Positions 14,310-21,534 of a stretch of DNA of 21,534 bases are shown here, piece after piece. Made by a program: the position numbers and the translations under genes. The stretch is from positions 1 through 21,534 of the forward strand of contig JAZQUS010000019.1 in assembly GCA_045631445.1 (NCBI GenBank), read 5' to 3'. This DNA is from RGIG4608 sp045631445. GTDB lineage: Bacteria > Bacillota > Clostridia > Oscillospirales > CAG-272. Position 1 is the stretch's first letter. Each line of letters opens with the position of its first letter. The notes beneath the pieces were generated by a model, which was not told the DNA's origin, ran no database searches, and saw only the letters and a program-made list of their open reading frames with translations.

Positions 14310-15434
14310 TTAATAAAGAAGATTCTTCTCTGTTTCGGGATCAAAGAAATGCATTACCTTTCCTTCGAAAGTAATGTACATCTTATTACCGTAGCTAAGG
14401 TGTTCGCGCTGCTCTGTTGTAAGAGAAACAGTAGGAATACGAACGATAAGCTTATCGCCACCATCAACAAGAACGTGAAGGTGAAGCTCACTACCCATCA
14501 TTTCGTTAACTTGAATTTCACAAGCAATCGCAGCGGGATCGTTAGCATCAGTAAGAGTGATATGCTCAGGACGAACACCAAGAACGATTTCCTTATTGGA
14601 AACATAGTTCTTCTTAAGCATTTCTGCCTTTTCACCTGTAACCTCAATCTTAGCACCAAAAGGAGTTACGTAGTACTTACCATTTTCGCAATTAAGCTTT
14701 GTCTTGAAAGTATTCATCTTGGGCGCGCCGATAAATTCAGCAACAAACAAGTTAAGAGGCATATCGAACACCTGAGTAGGTGTGCCAATCTGCTGAATGA
14801 AACCGTCCTTCATAATAACGATACGGTCACCGAGAGTCATAGCTTCGGTCTGGTCGTGTGTTACGTAAATGAAGGTTGTATCAATCTTCTTTCTAAGCAT
14901 AATAATTTCAGCTCTCATCTGGTTTCTGAGCTTCGCGTCAAGGTTAGAAAGAGGCTCGTCCATAAGGAACACCTTGGAATCACGAACCATCGCACGACCG
15001 ATAGCAACTCTCTGACGCTGACCGCCGGAAAGAGCTCTGGGCTTTCTTGTGAGGTATTCAGTAATACCAAGAATTTCTGCAGCATTTGTAACTCTAGCAT
15101 AAACCTCGTCCTGAGGAACCTTCTTAAGACGAAGGGGAAATGCCATGTTTTCAAATACTGAAAGGTGAGGATAAAGCGCATAGTTCTGGAAAACCATCGC
15201 AATATCACGGTCACGAGGCTGAAGATCGTTAACAACTACGCCGTCGATTTCAACAGTACCATCGGAAATTTCCTCAAGACCTGCAATCATACGAAGAGTT
15301 GTTGACTTACCGCAACCGGAAGGACCAACGAAAACTATAAATTCTTTGTCGGCAATGTCAAGGTTGAATTCCTGAACTGCAACCGTATCCTTGCCATATA
15401 TCTTTTTTACATTTGTTAATTTAACACTAGCCAT
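14310..15434 (-). CDS. malK: ABC transporter ATPase, MalK/MsmX type
   Basis: 374-residue ATPase of the sugar (CUT1) importer class. Walker A GPSGCGKST is at 37-45, the Q-loop at 83, the signature LSGGQ at 135-139, Walker B FLMDE at 156-160 and the H-loop His at 193 (THDQTEAMTLGD). A C-terminal OB/TOBE domain (about 235-374) is present, as in MalK and MsmX/UgpC. It powers maltodextrin import with the two permeases encoded just upstream; MsmX-like ATPases in Firmicutes often serve several sugar importers. AAGGAG lies 6 nt before the ATG and the gap to malG is 12 nt, so it is the last gene of the malEFGK operon, followed by a strong terminator. Confidence 0.95.
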   Translation of the reverse strand: MASVKLTNVKKIYGKDTVAVQEFNLDIADKEFIVFVGPSGCGKSTTLRMIAGLEEISDGTVEIDGVVVNDLQPRDRDIAMVFQNYALYPHLSVFENMAFPLRLKKVPQDEVYARVTNAAEILGITEYLTRKPRALSGGQRQRVAIGRAMVRDSKVFLMDEPLSNLDAKLRNQMRAEIIMLRKKIDTTFIYVTHDQTEAMTLGDRIVIMKDGFIQQIGTPTQVFDMPLNLFVAEFIGAPKMNTFKTKLNCENGKYYVTPFGAKIEVTGEKAEMLKKNYVSNKEIVLGVRPEHITLTDANDPAAIACEIQVNEMMGSELHLHVLVDGGDKLIVRIPTVSLTTEQREHLSYGNKMYITFEGKVMHFFDPETEKNLLY

Positions 15435-15446
15435 ATTATTCTCCTT

Positions 15447-16331
15447 TTATCCCTTTACTGCTCCGCCTGTTACACCCTCAACGTAGTATTTCTGAAGTGA
15501 CATAAATACAATAGTTACAGGGATAGATACTACAACACCAGCAGCACAGAACATAGTATAGTTCTGAAACAACGTGTCACCTGTACCATTGATCCAGTTG
15601 TACATACCAACCGCAACCGTCATACCATCGCGGTTATTATTTATAAGGAATCTTGCCATCATATAGTCACCCCAAGGTGCCATAAAGCCCATAAGTATTG
15701 TGTAAATGATAATGGGTTTTGAAAGAGGCATAATTACCTTATAGAATACCTGCCAACGAGTAGCACCGTCAACGCGAGCCGCCTCGTCCAAGCTCTTGGG
15801 AATTGTATCAAAGAAGCCCTTTGAAATATAATAACCCATACCTGAGCTTGCGCAATATACTATGATAAGCCCTATAGGAGCCATGCTTTCTGTAAGTCCA
15901 AGATCCGCAAATACCTTATAAATAAGTATCAACGTAAGGAAACCGGGAAACATACCGAGGATGAGCATAAAGTTCATAAGAGCCTTTCTTCCCTTGAATC
16001 TTAATCTTGAGAGCGTATAGCTCATTGTAAGAACAAAGAACGTTTGCAAAACCGAAACACAAACACCCATAAGAATGGTATTTAAAAACCACTTTGGAAA
16101 GTTTGATTTAAATAGTCTTACATAGTTATCAAATCCGAACTTCTTGGGTATGAAGTATCCCACCATTCCCGTGCTTTCGCAACGCAAGGACTCAAGCACG
16201 ATACCAACGAACGGAAGAATCCAGATTATACTGAGCACTATAAGAAAAGCATAAATAAAAGTATTCGTAATATTATTCAAAGTATTAATGCTCATACTCT
16301 TTTGTTGAAGCAAATCATTATTCTTTTTCAT
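15447..16331 (-). CDS. malG: maltodextrin ABC transporter permease MalG
   Basis: 294-residue inner-membrane permease with six predicted helices. The EAA loop that docks onto the ATPase is clear: EAARVDGATRWQVFYKVIMP in the last third. The C-terminus YYVEGVTGGAVKG is the classic MalG ending. It forms a heterodimer with MalF. Its ATG overlaps the malF stop codon by one base (TAATG), and its GAGGAGG ribosome binding site lies within the malF coding end, so translation is coupled. Length matches MalG (~280-296). Confidence 0.95.
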   Translation of the reverse strand: MKKNNDLLQQKSMSINTLNNITNTFIYAFLIVLSIIWILPFVGIVLESLRCESTGMVGYFIPKKFGFDNYVRLFKSNFPKWFLNTILMGVCVSVLQTFFVLTMSYTLSRLRFKGRKALMNFMLILGMFPGFLTLILIYKVFADLGLTESMAPIGLIIVYCASSGMGYYISKGFFDTIPKSLDEAARVDGATRWQVFYKVIMPLSKPIIIYTILMGFMAPWGDYMMARFLINNNRDGMTVAVGMYNWINGTGDTLFQNYTMFCAAGVVVSIPVTIVFMSLQKYYVEGVTGGAVKG

Positions 16332-17899
16332 TACGCATAATCCTCCTCATTCTTCGTTGAAGGCATTACGTTATAAACTATCAATGACAAGAATGCAACG
16401 AAAATAAATACTAAAATACCAAGAACGGATGCAAGATAATACTTAGATCCGCTACCCGTAGTTACCTTAAAGAGGAAGGTGATAAGAAGGTCGGTATGAC
16501 CAACCGACTGTCCGCCAACAGTACCGATTTCGGTATTAGCAGGGCCACCACCGCTCAAAAGGTAAATAATGTTAAAGTTGTTAAGGTTACCAACAAAGCT
16601 TGTAAGCAAGGAAGGACCTGTCACGAATAACATATAAGGAAGTGTAATCTTAATAAACTGCTGAACGGAGTTTGCACCGTCAACGCGGCTCGACTCATAA
16701 AGGTCAGCAGGAATATTCATAAGAATACCCGTTGCAGAAAGCATCATATAAGGAACACCAACCCACAAGTTGATAACAACAAGAAGGATTTTGGCAGAAA
16801 GGGGATTACTCCAAAGCGACATCTGGTTTTGCTGCACCATAACTTGTGGTAACAAGTTGGCTCTTTCCAAGAACGCACCAACTATACCCTGCTGATTAAA
16901 CATACGTCCAACATACAAAAGAGATACGAACTGAGGAATTGCGATAGTCATAACCAGAACCGTTCTCCAAAGCTTTTTAAATCTAATTCCCTTTTTATTG
17001 ATAATAATGGCAATGAACATACCAAAGAAATAGTTAGTAAACGTTGCAAAAAACGCCCATATAAGTGTCCAACCAATCATTTCGCCAAGAGCAAGGCCCA
17101 AGCCGCCCGCACCGAAATCGGTAACTGAATTAAAGTTGTTAAATCCAACCCAAGAGAAAAGGTTAGAGTGACCGTCGTGCGCCGCATCATAGTTGGTAAA
17201 CGCAATAATTACCATATAGATAATAGGAAGAACGGTAAATACGATAATACCAAGCAATGAGGGAGTAAGAAGTGTCTTGTGGAACTGCTCATCAATAAGA
17301 GATCTCAAATCGTCCTTTGCACTATTGATTTTTCTTCCCTTTCCGTAAAGCTCCATATTGAGCTTGCACTGTTTTATCTGCATTCTCCAAACCACGAAGA
17401 AAGCTACAACAAAGAATACTGAAAGCAAACCGTAAAGCAATACTCTAACAGAGTCATCACCTGCAACCCAACCATAAGTATCGGATACAGGGTTATACTT
17501 CATCGCACCCTGAACAGTACCAACTGTTGCACCCTTGTTAAACCATTGAACCTTTCTCATCCAATAGATACCACCGGTGGGGAGAATAAATGTATAAATA
17601 ATAAATATAACTTCAAACAAAAGGAACAAAAGTCCGCGCATTACCTGACCGTAATAAATATTACCCGCGCCAAAGGAAATAAACGAAAGCTTAACTGCCC
17701 AGTTTCCCTTAACAAAGGTATCCTTTATATCTAAAGCTCCGTCCTTGATACCAATAAAAAAATTCTTTATTGTAGCCCAAAGCTTTAAAAACAAATTCAC
17801 AAACCAACCCGGTATTTTAGAAAAGAAAAGCTTTGTATCATACCAAAAGGCTTGCGCTTTGTTTAATTTTAAATATTCTAAAGTATCTAATTTCTTCAT
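16331..17899 (-). CDS. malF: maltodextrin ABC transporter permease MalF, with N-terminal extension
   Basis: 522-residue permease. The C-terminal ~320 residues are a CUT1 permease with the EAA loop ESSRVDGANSVQQFIKITLP. The first ~200 residues are an extension that includes a basic amphipathic segment and SFGAGNIYYGQVMRGLLFLL (about 75-94), resembling the PGxGQxYxGxxxRG signature of TM2/DUF5683-like small membrane domains. MalF partners MalG and contacts the binding protein. The start is ATG 17899, two codons after an in-frame TTG. The AAGGAG site is 26 nt upstream, with a hairpin in between (see separate entry). It overlaps malG by one base. Confidence 0.93.
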   Translation of the reverse strand: MKKLDTLEYLKLNKAQAFWYDTKLFFSKIPGWFVNLFLKLWATIKNFFIGIKDGALDIKDTFVKGNWAVKLSFISFGAGNIYYGQVMRGLLFLLFEVIFIIYTFILPTGGIYWMRKVQWFNKGATVGTVQGAMKYNPVSDTYGWVAGDDSVRVLLYGLLSVFFVVAFFVVWRMQIKQCKLNMELYGKGRKINSAKDDLRSLIDEQFHKTLLTPSLLGIIVFTVLPIIYMVIIAFTNYDAAHDGHSNLFSWVGFNNFNSVTDFGAGGLGLALGEMIGWTLIWAFFATFTNYFFGMFIAIIINKKGIRFKKLWRTVLVMTIAIPQFVSLLYVGRMFNQQGIVGAFLERANLLPQVMVQQNQMSLWSNPLSAKILLVVINLWVGVPYMMLSATGILMNIPADLYESSRVDGANSVQQFIKITLPYMLFVTGPSLLTSFVGNLNNFNIIYLLSGGGPANTEIGTVGGQSVGHTDLLITFLFKVTTGSGSKYYLASVLGILVFIFVAFLSLIVYNVMPSTKNEEDYA

Positions 17900-17931
17900 A
17901 ATCAAATATAAATAAAAATTTATATCTCCTT
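17899..17931 (-). promoter_or_regulatory. malF initiation region: Shine-Dalgarno, hairpin, start codon
   Basis: AAGGAG (complement 17926-17931) is 26 nt from the ATG (17897-17899), far beyond normal. Immediately after it comes a perfect inverted repeat, ATATAAAT-TTTT-ATTTATAT (17906-17925, 20 nt), leaving six nt (17900-17905) before ATG. Folding the hairpin would give a normal SD spacing of 6 nt. Confidence 0.6.
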
Positions 17932-17944
17932 AATTTACTCAAAC

Positions 17945-18003
17945 AAGGCATTGTTGACCGATACACAAGACATTTGTCCTTGTATCCCGGCCAACAATGC
18001 CTT
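17945..18003 (-). other. large malE-malF intercistronic stem-loop
   Basis: Twelve perfect base pairs (17945-17956 with 17992-18003) continue inward through imperfect pairing (CCG/CGG, then ATAC...AAG...ACA with TGTC...TTGTAT) to a 4-nt loop region near 17974. No T run follows on the minus strand, so it looks like an mRNA stabiliser or processing barrier rather than a terminator. Confidence 0.75.
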
Positions 18004-18015
18004 TTCAATGAAATA

Positions 18016-18041
18016 GGGGTGAATCCAAAGGGATCCACCCC
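18016..18041 (-). other. malE 3' stem-loop, possible attenuator
   Basis: GGGGTG-N-ATCC-AAAG-GGAT-N-CACCCC: 10 pairs with one mismatch, located 34 nt after the malE stop codon and followed by TATTTCATTG on the transcript. It could partly terminate or protect the malE message. Confidence 0.7.
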
Positions 18042-18074
18042 ATCCCAAATAAATATAACTTTTTAAACTAGTTA

Positions 18075-19319
18075 TTATTTAACGATCATTGCGTTAACCT
18101 TTTCTTCGTATGTCGCAAGAAGCGCTCTAAAGTCTGCTTCAGTCTTGTCTACTTCAGCACAAGCTGTATAGAGAGCAACTGCTTCTGCCCACCATTCGTT
18201 AGGAATTACGCCCTGAGGAACAGAATAAACGTTCTGTGCAAGAAGTGCTGCAAGAACGATATCATCCTTAACGTCCTGGTTAGCCTGAGCTTCGAGATTG
18301 GAGGGACCCCAACCGAACTCATAATATCTTTCAAGCTGAGCTACACCGCCTGTAAGATAAAGAGCAAGTGCATTACATACTTCAGCCTTCTTTTCATCTG
18401 TCTGAGGCTTGCAACCAAGAAGCTTGAAGCCGGAGAATGAACCTGTCTGATAAGTTACGCCGTCAACTGTAAATTCAGGAAGCTTTGTAGCCTTCATATA
18501 ATCGCCGTATTCACCTGTAGCATTAGGAGAAGCCCATACACCGTCAACAACAGCAGCTGTTCCTGTGAAATCTGTGCTATCTACCCATACACCGGATGTT
18601 GCGAGTGCATTCAATCCCTTCATAGCGATTACGCCATTAGCGGAATTAAATGTATCATCAAGAGCGATAGGATTCTTGCCATCAGCAGACCATGTCCATG
18701 TAGAATGGCAAAGAGCATCGCCACCGCCTACAGGCTGTGCAAAAGCAAAGCCGGAACCTCTCCAAGCTTCACCCAAATTGTAAGCAACCTTCTTGCCAGC
18801 TGCTTTACAAGCCTCGATAATACCTTCCCATGTCTTTGCCTGTTCATCAGAGATATATCTTGAGTCGTAGTAGAGGAAGTAACCATTGTCAGATGTCAAG
18901 GGATAAGCATAGATCTTATCACCAACTGTTGCTGAAGCAACGGAACCGGAGTCGTTGTTCTTCTTAACTTCTTCAGCTGCCTTGTTTCCAAGAGGAGCAA
19001 GAGCGCCACCCTGTACCAAGTTAGCGATCTGGTCCTGTGCGAAACAGTACATATCGGGAGCTGTAGCAACGTCCTTAAGAACCTGTCCGCCGGCGTCACC
19101 TTCACTCATTGGTTCAACGGTCACGTTGATGTTGTATTCGGGATGTGCTTCCTTAAAAGCCGCTACCTGCTGTTCAAAATAAGCAGCTACGCCTTCAGAT
19201 GAAGAAACCCACAATTTGATTTCGATTGCTTCTTCTTTCTTTTCTTCACCACAAGCTGCAAAGCAAAGTGTGAGCATAAGAAGAGCGAGTACGAGTGATA
19301 CGAGTTTAGTCATTCTCAT
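18075..19319 (-). CDS. malE: maltose/maltodextrin-binding lipoprotein
   Basis: 414-residue extracytoplasmic solute-binding protein. It has a signal peptide (residues 1-22) with lipobox LCFAAC and lipidated Cys23, followed by an EEKKEE linker and the family-1 binding-protein core (IEIKLWVSSSEGVAAYFEQQ at the start, then PDMYCFAQDQIANLVQGGAL and DKIYAYPLTSDNGYFLYYD). Aromatic and acidic residues in the middle (HSTWTWSADGKNP) fit carbohydrate binding. It delivers maltodextrin to MalFG. AAGGAG lies 10 nt before the ATG. It is first in the transcript from the promoter at 19376-19404; two stem-loops follow it, likely giving more MalE than permease. Confidence 0.92.
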   Translation of the reverse strand: MRMTKLVSLVLALLMLTLCFAACGEEKKEEAIEIKLWVSSSEGVAAYFEQQVAAFKEAHPEYNINVTVEPMSEGDAGGQVLKDVATAPDMYCFAQDQIANLVQGGALAPLGNKAAEEVKKNNDSGSVASATVGDKIYAYPLTSDNGYFLYYDSRYISDEQAKTWEGIIEACKAAGKKVAYNLGEAWRGSGFAFAQPVGGGDALCHSTWTWSADGKNPIALDDTFNSANGVIAMKGLNALATSGVWVDSTDFTGTAAVVDGVWASPNATGEYGDYMKATKLPEFTVDGVTYQTGSFSGFKLLGCKPQTDEKKAEVCNALALYLTGGVAQLERYYEFGWGPSNLEAQANQDVKDDIVLAALLAQNVYSVPQGVIPNEWWAEAVALYTACAEVDKTEADFRALLATYEEKVNAMIVK

Positions 19320-19375
19320 AACTAATTTTCTCCTTTTTAAAAAATATTTTTATTTACGCATTTAGCGCATACTAT

Positions 19376-19404
19376 ATTATAATACTATTGACCACATTTG
19401 TCAA
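19376..19404 (-). promoter_or_regulatory. SigA promoter of malEFGK with overlapping palindrome
   Basis: Minus strand: TTGACA (complement 19399-19404), 17 bp, TATAAT (complement 19376-19381), both consensus. TTGAC-N7-GTCAA (19388-19404) is a palindrome covering the -35 box, and ATGCGC/ATGCGT lie just after the -10 box. Either could be a repressor site; no regulator gene is in the window. Confidence 0.8.
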
Positions 19405-19463
19405 TAATAATATAAACTTTTTATGAATTTTGGCACTATAACCAAAACATTTTAATGCTTTTT

Positions 19464-19494
19464 GAACAAAAATGCTAATAAAGCAAATTTGTTC
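19464..19494 (-). other. stem-loop after the amylase stop codon
   Basis: GAACAAA/TTTGTTC outer stem, TT/AA-type internal pairing and TGCT/AGCA inner stem with a 5-nt loop, starting 6 nt after the amylase stop. No T run follows, so it is a weak terminator at best and may protect the 3' end. Confidence 0.45.
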
Positions 19495-19500
19495 ATAAAA

Positions 19501-21147
19501 TTACTGAAGAACCACTGTCGTTTGAGGTCCAAGAGTGAGTGTTGTACCGCTAATTTCGGCAGCATTCACACCAACAAAAGCAAGAATTTCATAAGAAGTA
19601 TATCCCTTGCCCTTAAGTCCTGTAAGTGTGTTAAGATCAACCTTAATTGTTTCGCTTGCAGATGTATTGTGAAGAATAATCACGTCCTCGTTGCCATAAT
19701 CAACAAAGAATCCGCCAAACGTAGCTTTTCCGCCATAAATTGCAGAATAAGTACCGCGCGCAATCGCAGGAATTGAATGACGAATCTGCAAAACCTTAGA
19801 ATAGTGCATCATCAAGCTGTCGTCATCTCTCTGCTGATCCCAAACCGTGTTGGACCAAAGGTCAATGCTGTATGTAGCCTGACTAGGAATTTCGCAAGTC
19901 CAGTCATCACCCCACTTGAAAGGAAGACGGCGGTTCGCGTCCTCGGGAGAATCACCCGAGCCCTTGAGACCAATTTCCTCACCGTAATAAATTACAGGAG
20001 TACCCGGAGTGAGCAAATACAAGCTTGCAGCCATCTTTTGCTGATTTACACCGGGAATATAACCCGCGCTTCTGTCTTGGTCGTGGTTGGAAAGGAAGCA
20101 AGAAAGCATACCGTCCTTTCTAACGTTTGTAATCTTCTTCTGCAAATTGCAAATATTATCTACAAATGTGCTAACTGCACCACTTCCCTTCGCTGCGGAT
20201 GCAATAATACTATTGCCTGCGATTGGGAAGTTAAAACAATCCATTGCACTGTAATATTTAAGGATGTTCGTTTCGTTGTCCCAGCATTCACCAATGAGAT
20301 AAATGTCAGGATTTATTTTGCGAAGCTCACCTGTGTACCAGTTGTAGAACTGAGGAGATTTTGTGTGATCCTCGAAATAAATATACTTAACCGCGTCAAA
20401 ACGGAATCCGTCAACGCCGAGATCGAGCCAATATTTAGCAACGTTGAGCATCTCCTGTCTAACCGCTTGATTATCATAGTTAAGGTCGGGCATGCTACCA
20501 CCTGTGGGATCAAATCTGCATTCATACCAAAGATTTTGACCGTAAACCTTTGTGTAACCTGTCTTTTCGGTTGTACTCCAGTTGTACCAGTTGTAATACT
20601 TGTTTGAAGTATCACCGCTGATACGCGCCTTTTTGGACTCCTTAAACCATTCGCAAGAAGGTGAAGTGTGGTTGAGCGCAAGGTCAATAATAAGCTTAAC
20701 GTTTCTTGATTCACAAAGTTCAGCAAGCTCCTTAAGATCCTCTTCAGTACCAAATTCAGGGTCAATAGCATAGAAATCTATCGCATCATACTTGTGAGCG
20801 GAGTTACCATGGAAAACAGGTGTAAGCCAAATCGCCTGAACACCGAGGTCATTTCCACTTGCCATATCACCATCGTTAAGATAGTCAAAGGTTTCAATAA
20901 TACCGCGAATATCACCCTTACCGTCACCGTCAGAGTCCGCAAAGGATCTAACGTAAATCTGGTAAAGTGTTCTGTTGTTGTCATCAATGGGGTCAATCAC
21001 CGCATCGGGATTAACAGTAGTTCCGCCCGGTTTTTTAGTGGTTTTTTTCGTTGTACCAAAGGATATATTGCAAGCGCAAAGAGCGAGCAACATACAAGCA
21101 AGCAACAAAATCGCCAATAAGGAACGAATTTTTGTAAATTTTGTCAT
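19501..21147 (-). CDS. alpha-amylase family (GH13) lipoprotein
   Basis: 548 residues. The signal peptide ends in lipobox LCAC (lipidated Cys26), followed by a Thr/Lys-rich linker (31-45), so the enzyme is anchored outside the cell. The GH13 barrel starts near 58 with a calcium-type loop DSDGDGKGD (71-79). Catalytic regions: DLALNH (155-160), GFRFDAV with nucleophile Asp251, IGECWD with acid/base Glu287, and SNHDQD with stabiliser Asp356. A SPEDANRRLPF stretch (~400-410) and a C-terminal beta domain complete it. It should cut alpha-1,4 glucans, feeding the maltodextrin importer encoded next. Exact specificity (alpha-amylase, neopullulanase) is open. GGGAGGAG precedes the ATG by 8 nt. Confidence 0.93.
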   Translation of the reverse strand: MTKFTKIRSLLAILLLACMLLALCACNISFGTTKKTTKKPGGTTVNPDAVIDPIDDNNRTLYQIYVRSFADSDGDGKGDIRGIIETFDYLNDGDMASGNDLGVQAIWLTPVFHGNSAHKYDAIDFYAIDPEFGTEEDLKELAELCESRNVKLIIDLALNHTSPSCEWFKESKKARISGDTSNKYYNWYNWSTTEKTGYTKVYGQNLWYECRFDPTGGSMPDLNYDNQAVRQEMLNVAKYWLDLGVDGFRFDAVKYIYFEDHTKSPQFYNWYTGELRKINPDIYLIGECWDNETNILKYYSAMDCFNFPIAGNSIIASAAKGSGAVSTFVDNICNLQKKITNVRKDGMLSCFLSNHDQDRSAGYIPGVNQQKMAASLYLLTPGTPVIYYGEEIGLKGSGDSPEDANRRLPFKWGDDWTCEIPSQATYSIDLWSNTVWDQQRDDDSLMMHYSKVLQIRHSIPAIARGTYSAIYGGKATFGGFFVDYGNEDVIILHNTSASETIKVDLNTLTGLKGKGYTSYEILAFVGVNAAEISGTTLTLGPQTTVVLQ

Positions 21148-21229
21148 TTAATAATCTCCTCCCGCCATTTTTTTAAATGGCTAAAATTATCGTAAAATAT
21201 GCGCATTAGTGCACAATACAACATTGTAC

Positions 21230-21258
21230 ATTATAACATTTTTCTGACAAAATTTCAA
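21230..21258 (-). promoter_or_regulatory. SigA promoter of the amylase gene
   Basis: Minus strand: TTGAAA (complement 21253-21258), 17 bp, TATAAT (complement 21230-21235), giving an ~75-nt leader. Just downstream are ACAAT-N5-ATTGT and an AATGCGCAT palindrome (about 21200-21228), possible operators. Confidence 0.75.
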
Positions 21259-21345
21259 CCTTGCATTTTCAACAAAAACCCATCGCATTTTTTGGGCATT
21301 TTAACCACACCCCCCCCTTCTCCACCTCATTATATTCCCTCCCAC

Positions 21346-21534
21346 CTTCAAATTTTGATTTGTCGGGATGTTCGACAATGACATCATACATCGTAGGGGG
21401 GCACTCCGTGCACCCGCCTTCAAATTTTGATTTGTCGACTGGTCGACAATGACATCATACATCGTAGGGGACGGCGCCCTCGACGTCCCGCAATTTAATA
21501 AAATAAATTACATCATGCACCGCGTAGGGGGGCA
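21346..21534. repeat. tandem ~72-bp hairpin repeats running off the window
   Basis: Two near-identical copies start at 21346 and 21418. Each has CTTCAAATTTTGATTTGTCG, a variable 6-7 nt, CGACAATGACATCATACATC and CGTAGGGG, then a G/C hairpin. Copy spacing is 71-72 bp. A third, degenerate copy keeps ACATCATGCA and CGTAGGGGGG at 21510-21534 and is cut by the window end. The TTGTCG/CGACAA arms form a hairpin in each full copy. No coding sequence is seen in 21148-21534. Confidence 0.8.

Noticed and set aside
14349..15161. Long plus-strand open frame (270 codons) opposite malK
   Set aside because: Antisense shadow; composition is unlike a real protein and malK is unambiguous.
19777..20607. Long plus-strand open frame (276 codons) opposite the amylase
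   Set aside because: Antisense shadow of the GH13 gene with its conserved catalytic motifs on the other strand.
21346..21534. CRISPR-like array
   Set aside because: Repeats are ~65 bp with only 6-7 variable bases, contain hairpins themselves and no cas genes are near; it is a tandem interspersed repeat.

Overview
The window looks like chromosomal DNA from an AT-rich, endospore-forming member of the Clostridia (Firmicutes/Bacillota), probably an uncultured gut-type species. The evidence is the 5' third of a Clostridia-like 16S rRNA gene, the sporulation genes spoVAD/spoVAE and a ytvI-type membrane protein, a SigH-like sigma factor, DUF4363 and DUF4364 proteins typical of Clostridia, strong GGAGG ribosome binding sites and SigA promoters of the TTGACA/TATAAT type. 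The genus cannot be fixed from the sequence alone.

Layout. 1-797: 5' part of 16S rRNA on the minus strand, its ~215-nt leader and a perfect-consensus promoter. 798-4406: sporulation-flavoured block: a DUF421-DUF4363 pair behind a SigG-like promoter, a convergent YtvI/AI-2E family protein, then spoVAD-spoVAE without spoVAC. 4407-4729: no intact gene; a terminator, a decapitated gene remnant and a multi-hairpin repeat. 4730-7964 (minus): MATE exporter, double zinc-ribbon protein, SigH-like sigma factor, DUF4364 protein, most with a clear promoter. 8121-10658: homoserine dehydrogenase convergent with an AGCS amino-acid/sodium symporter; an interspersed repeat lies between them and supplies the last codons of the symporter. 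10694-12748: groES-groEL with a SigA promoter and terminator but no CIRCE operator. 12742-14269: a ~1.5 kb decayed prophage fragment. 14270-21258 (minus): a maltodextrin/starch locus: secreted GH13 amylase lipoprotein, then binding protein, two permeases and the ATPase (order malE-malF-malG-malK). 21346-21534: tandem hairpin repeats running off the window edge.

Most notable. (1) In the prophage fragment, a small phage tail-region gene and the frameshifted N-terminus of a tape-measure gene are separated by an intact zinc-ribbon membrane protein gene that carries its own perfect SigA promoter and its own terminator. The upstream phage gene's stop codon lies inside the -35 box. This is the architecture of a phage 'moron' (an independently expressed cargo gene), and the cargo is the best preserved part of the prophage. 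(2) The malF gene has its Shine-Dalgarno sequence 26 nt from the start codon, but a perfect 8-bp AU hairpin fills exactly the excess 20 nt. (3) malE and malF are separated by two stem-loops likely to set the ratio of binding protein to permease. (4) A dispersed repeat has become the C-terminal coding sequence of the symporter.

How the genes work together: the amylase anchored outside the cell would cut starch or glycogen to maltodextrins, which MalE captures and MalFGK imports. Transcription appears split between an amylase promoter and a malEFGK promoter. The remaining genes are housekeeping or sporulation functions without an obvious joint pathway.
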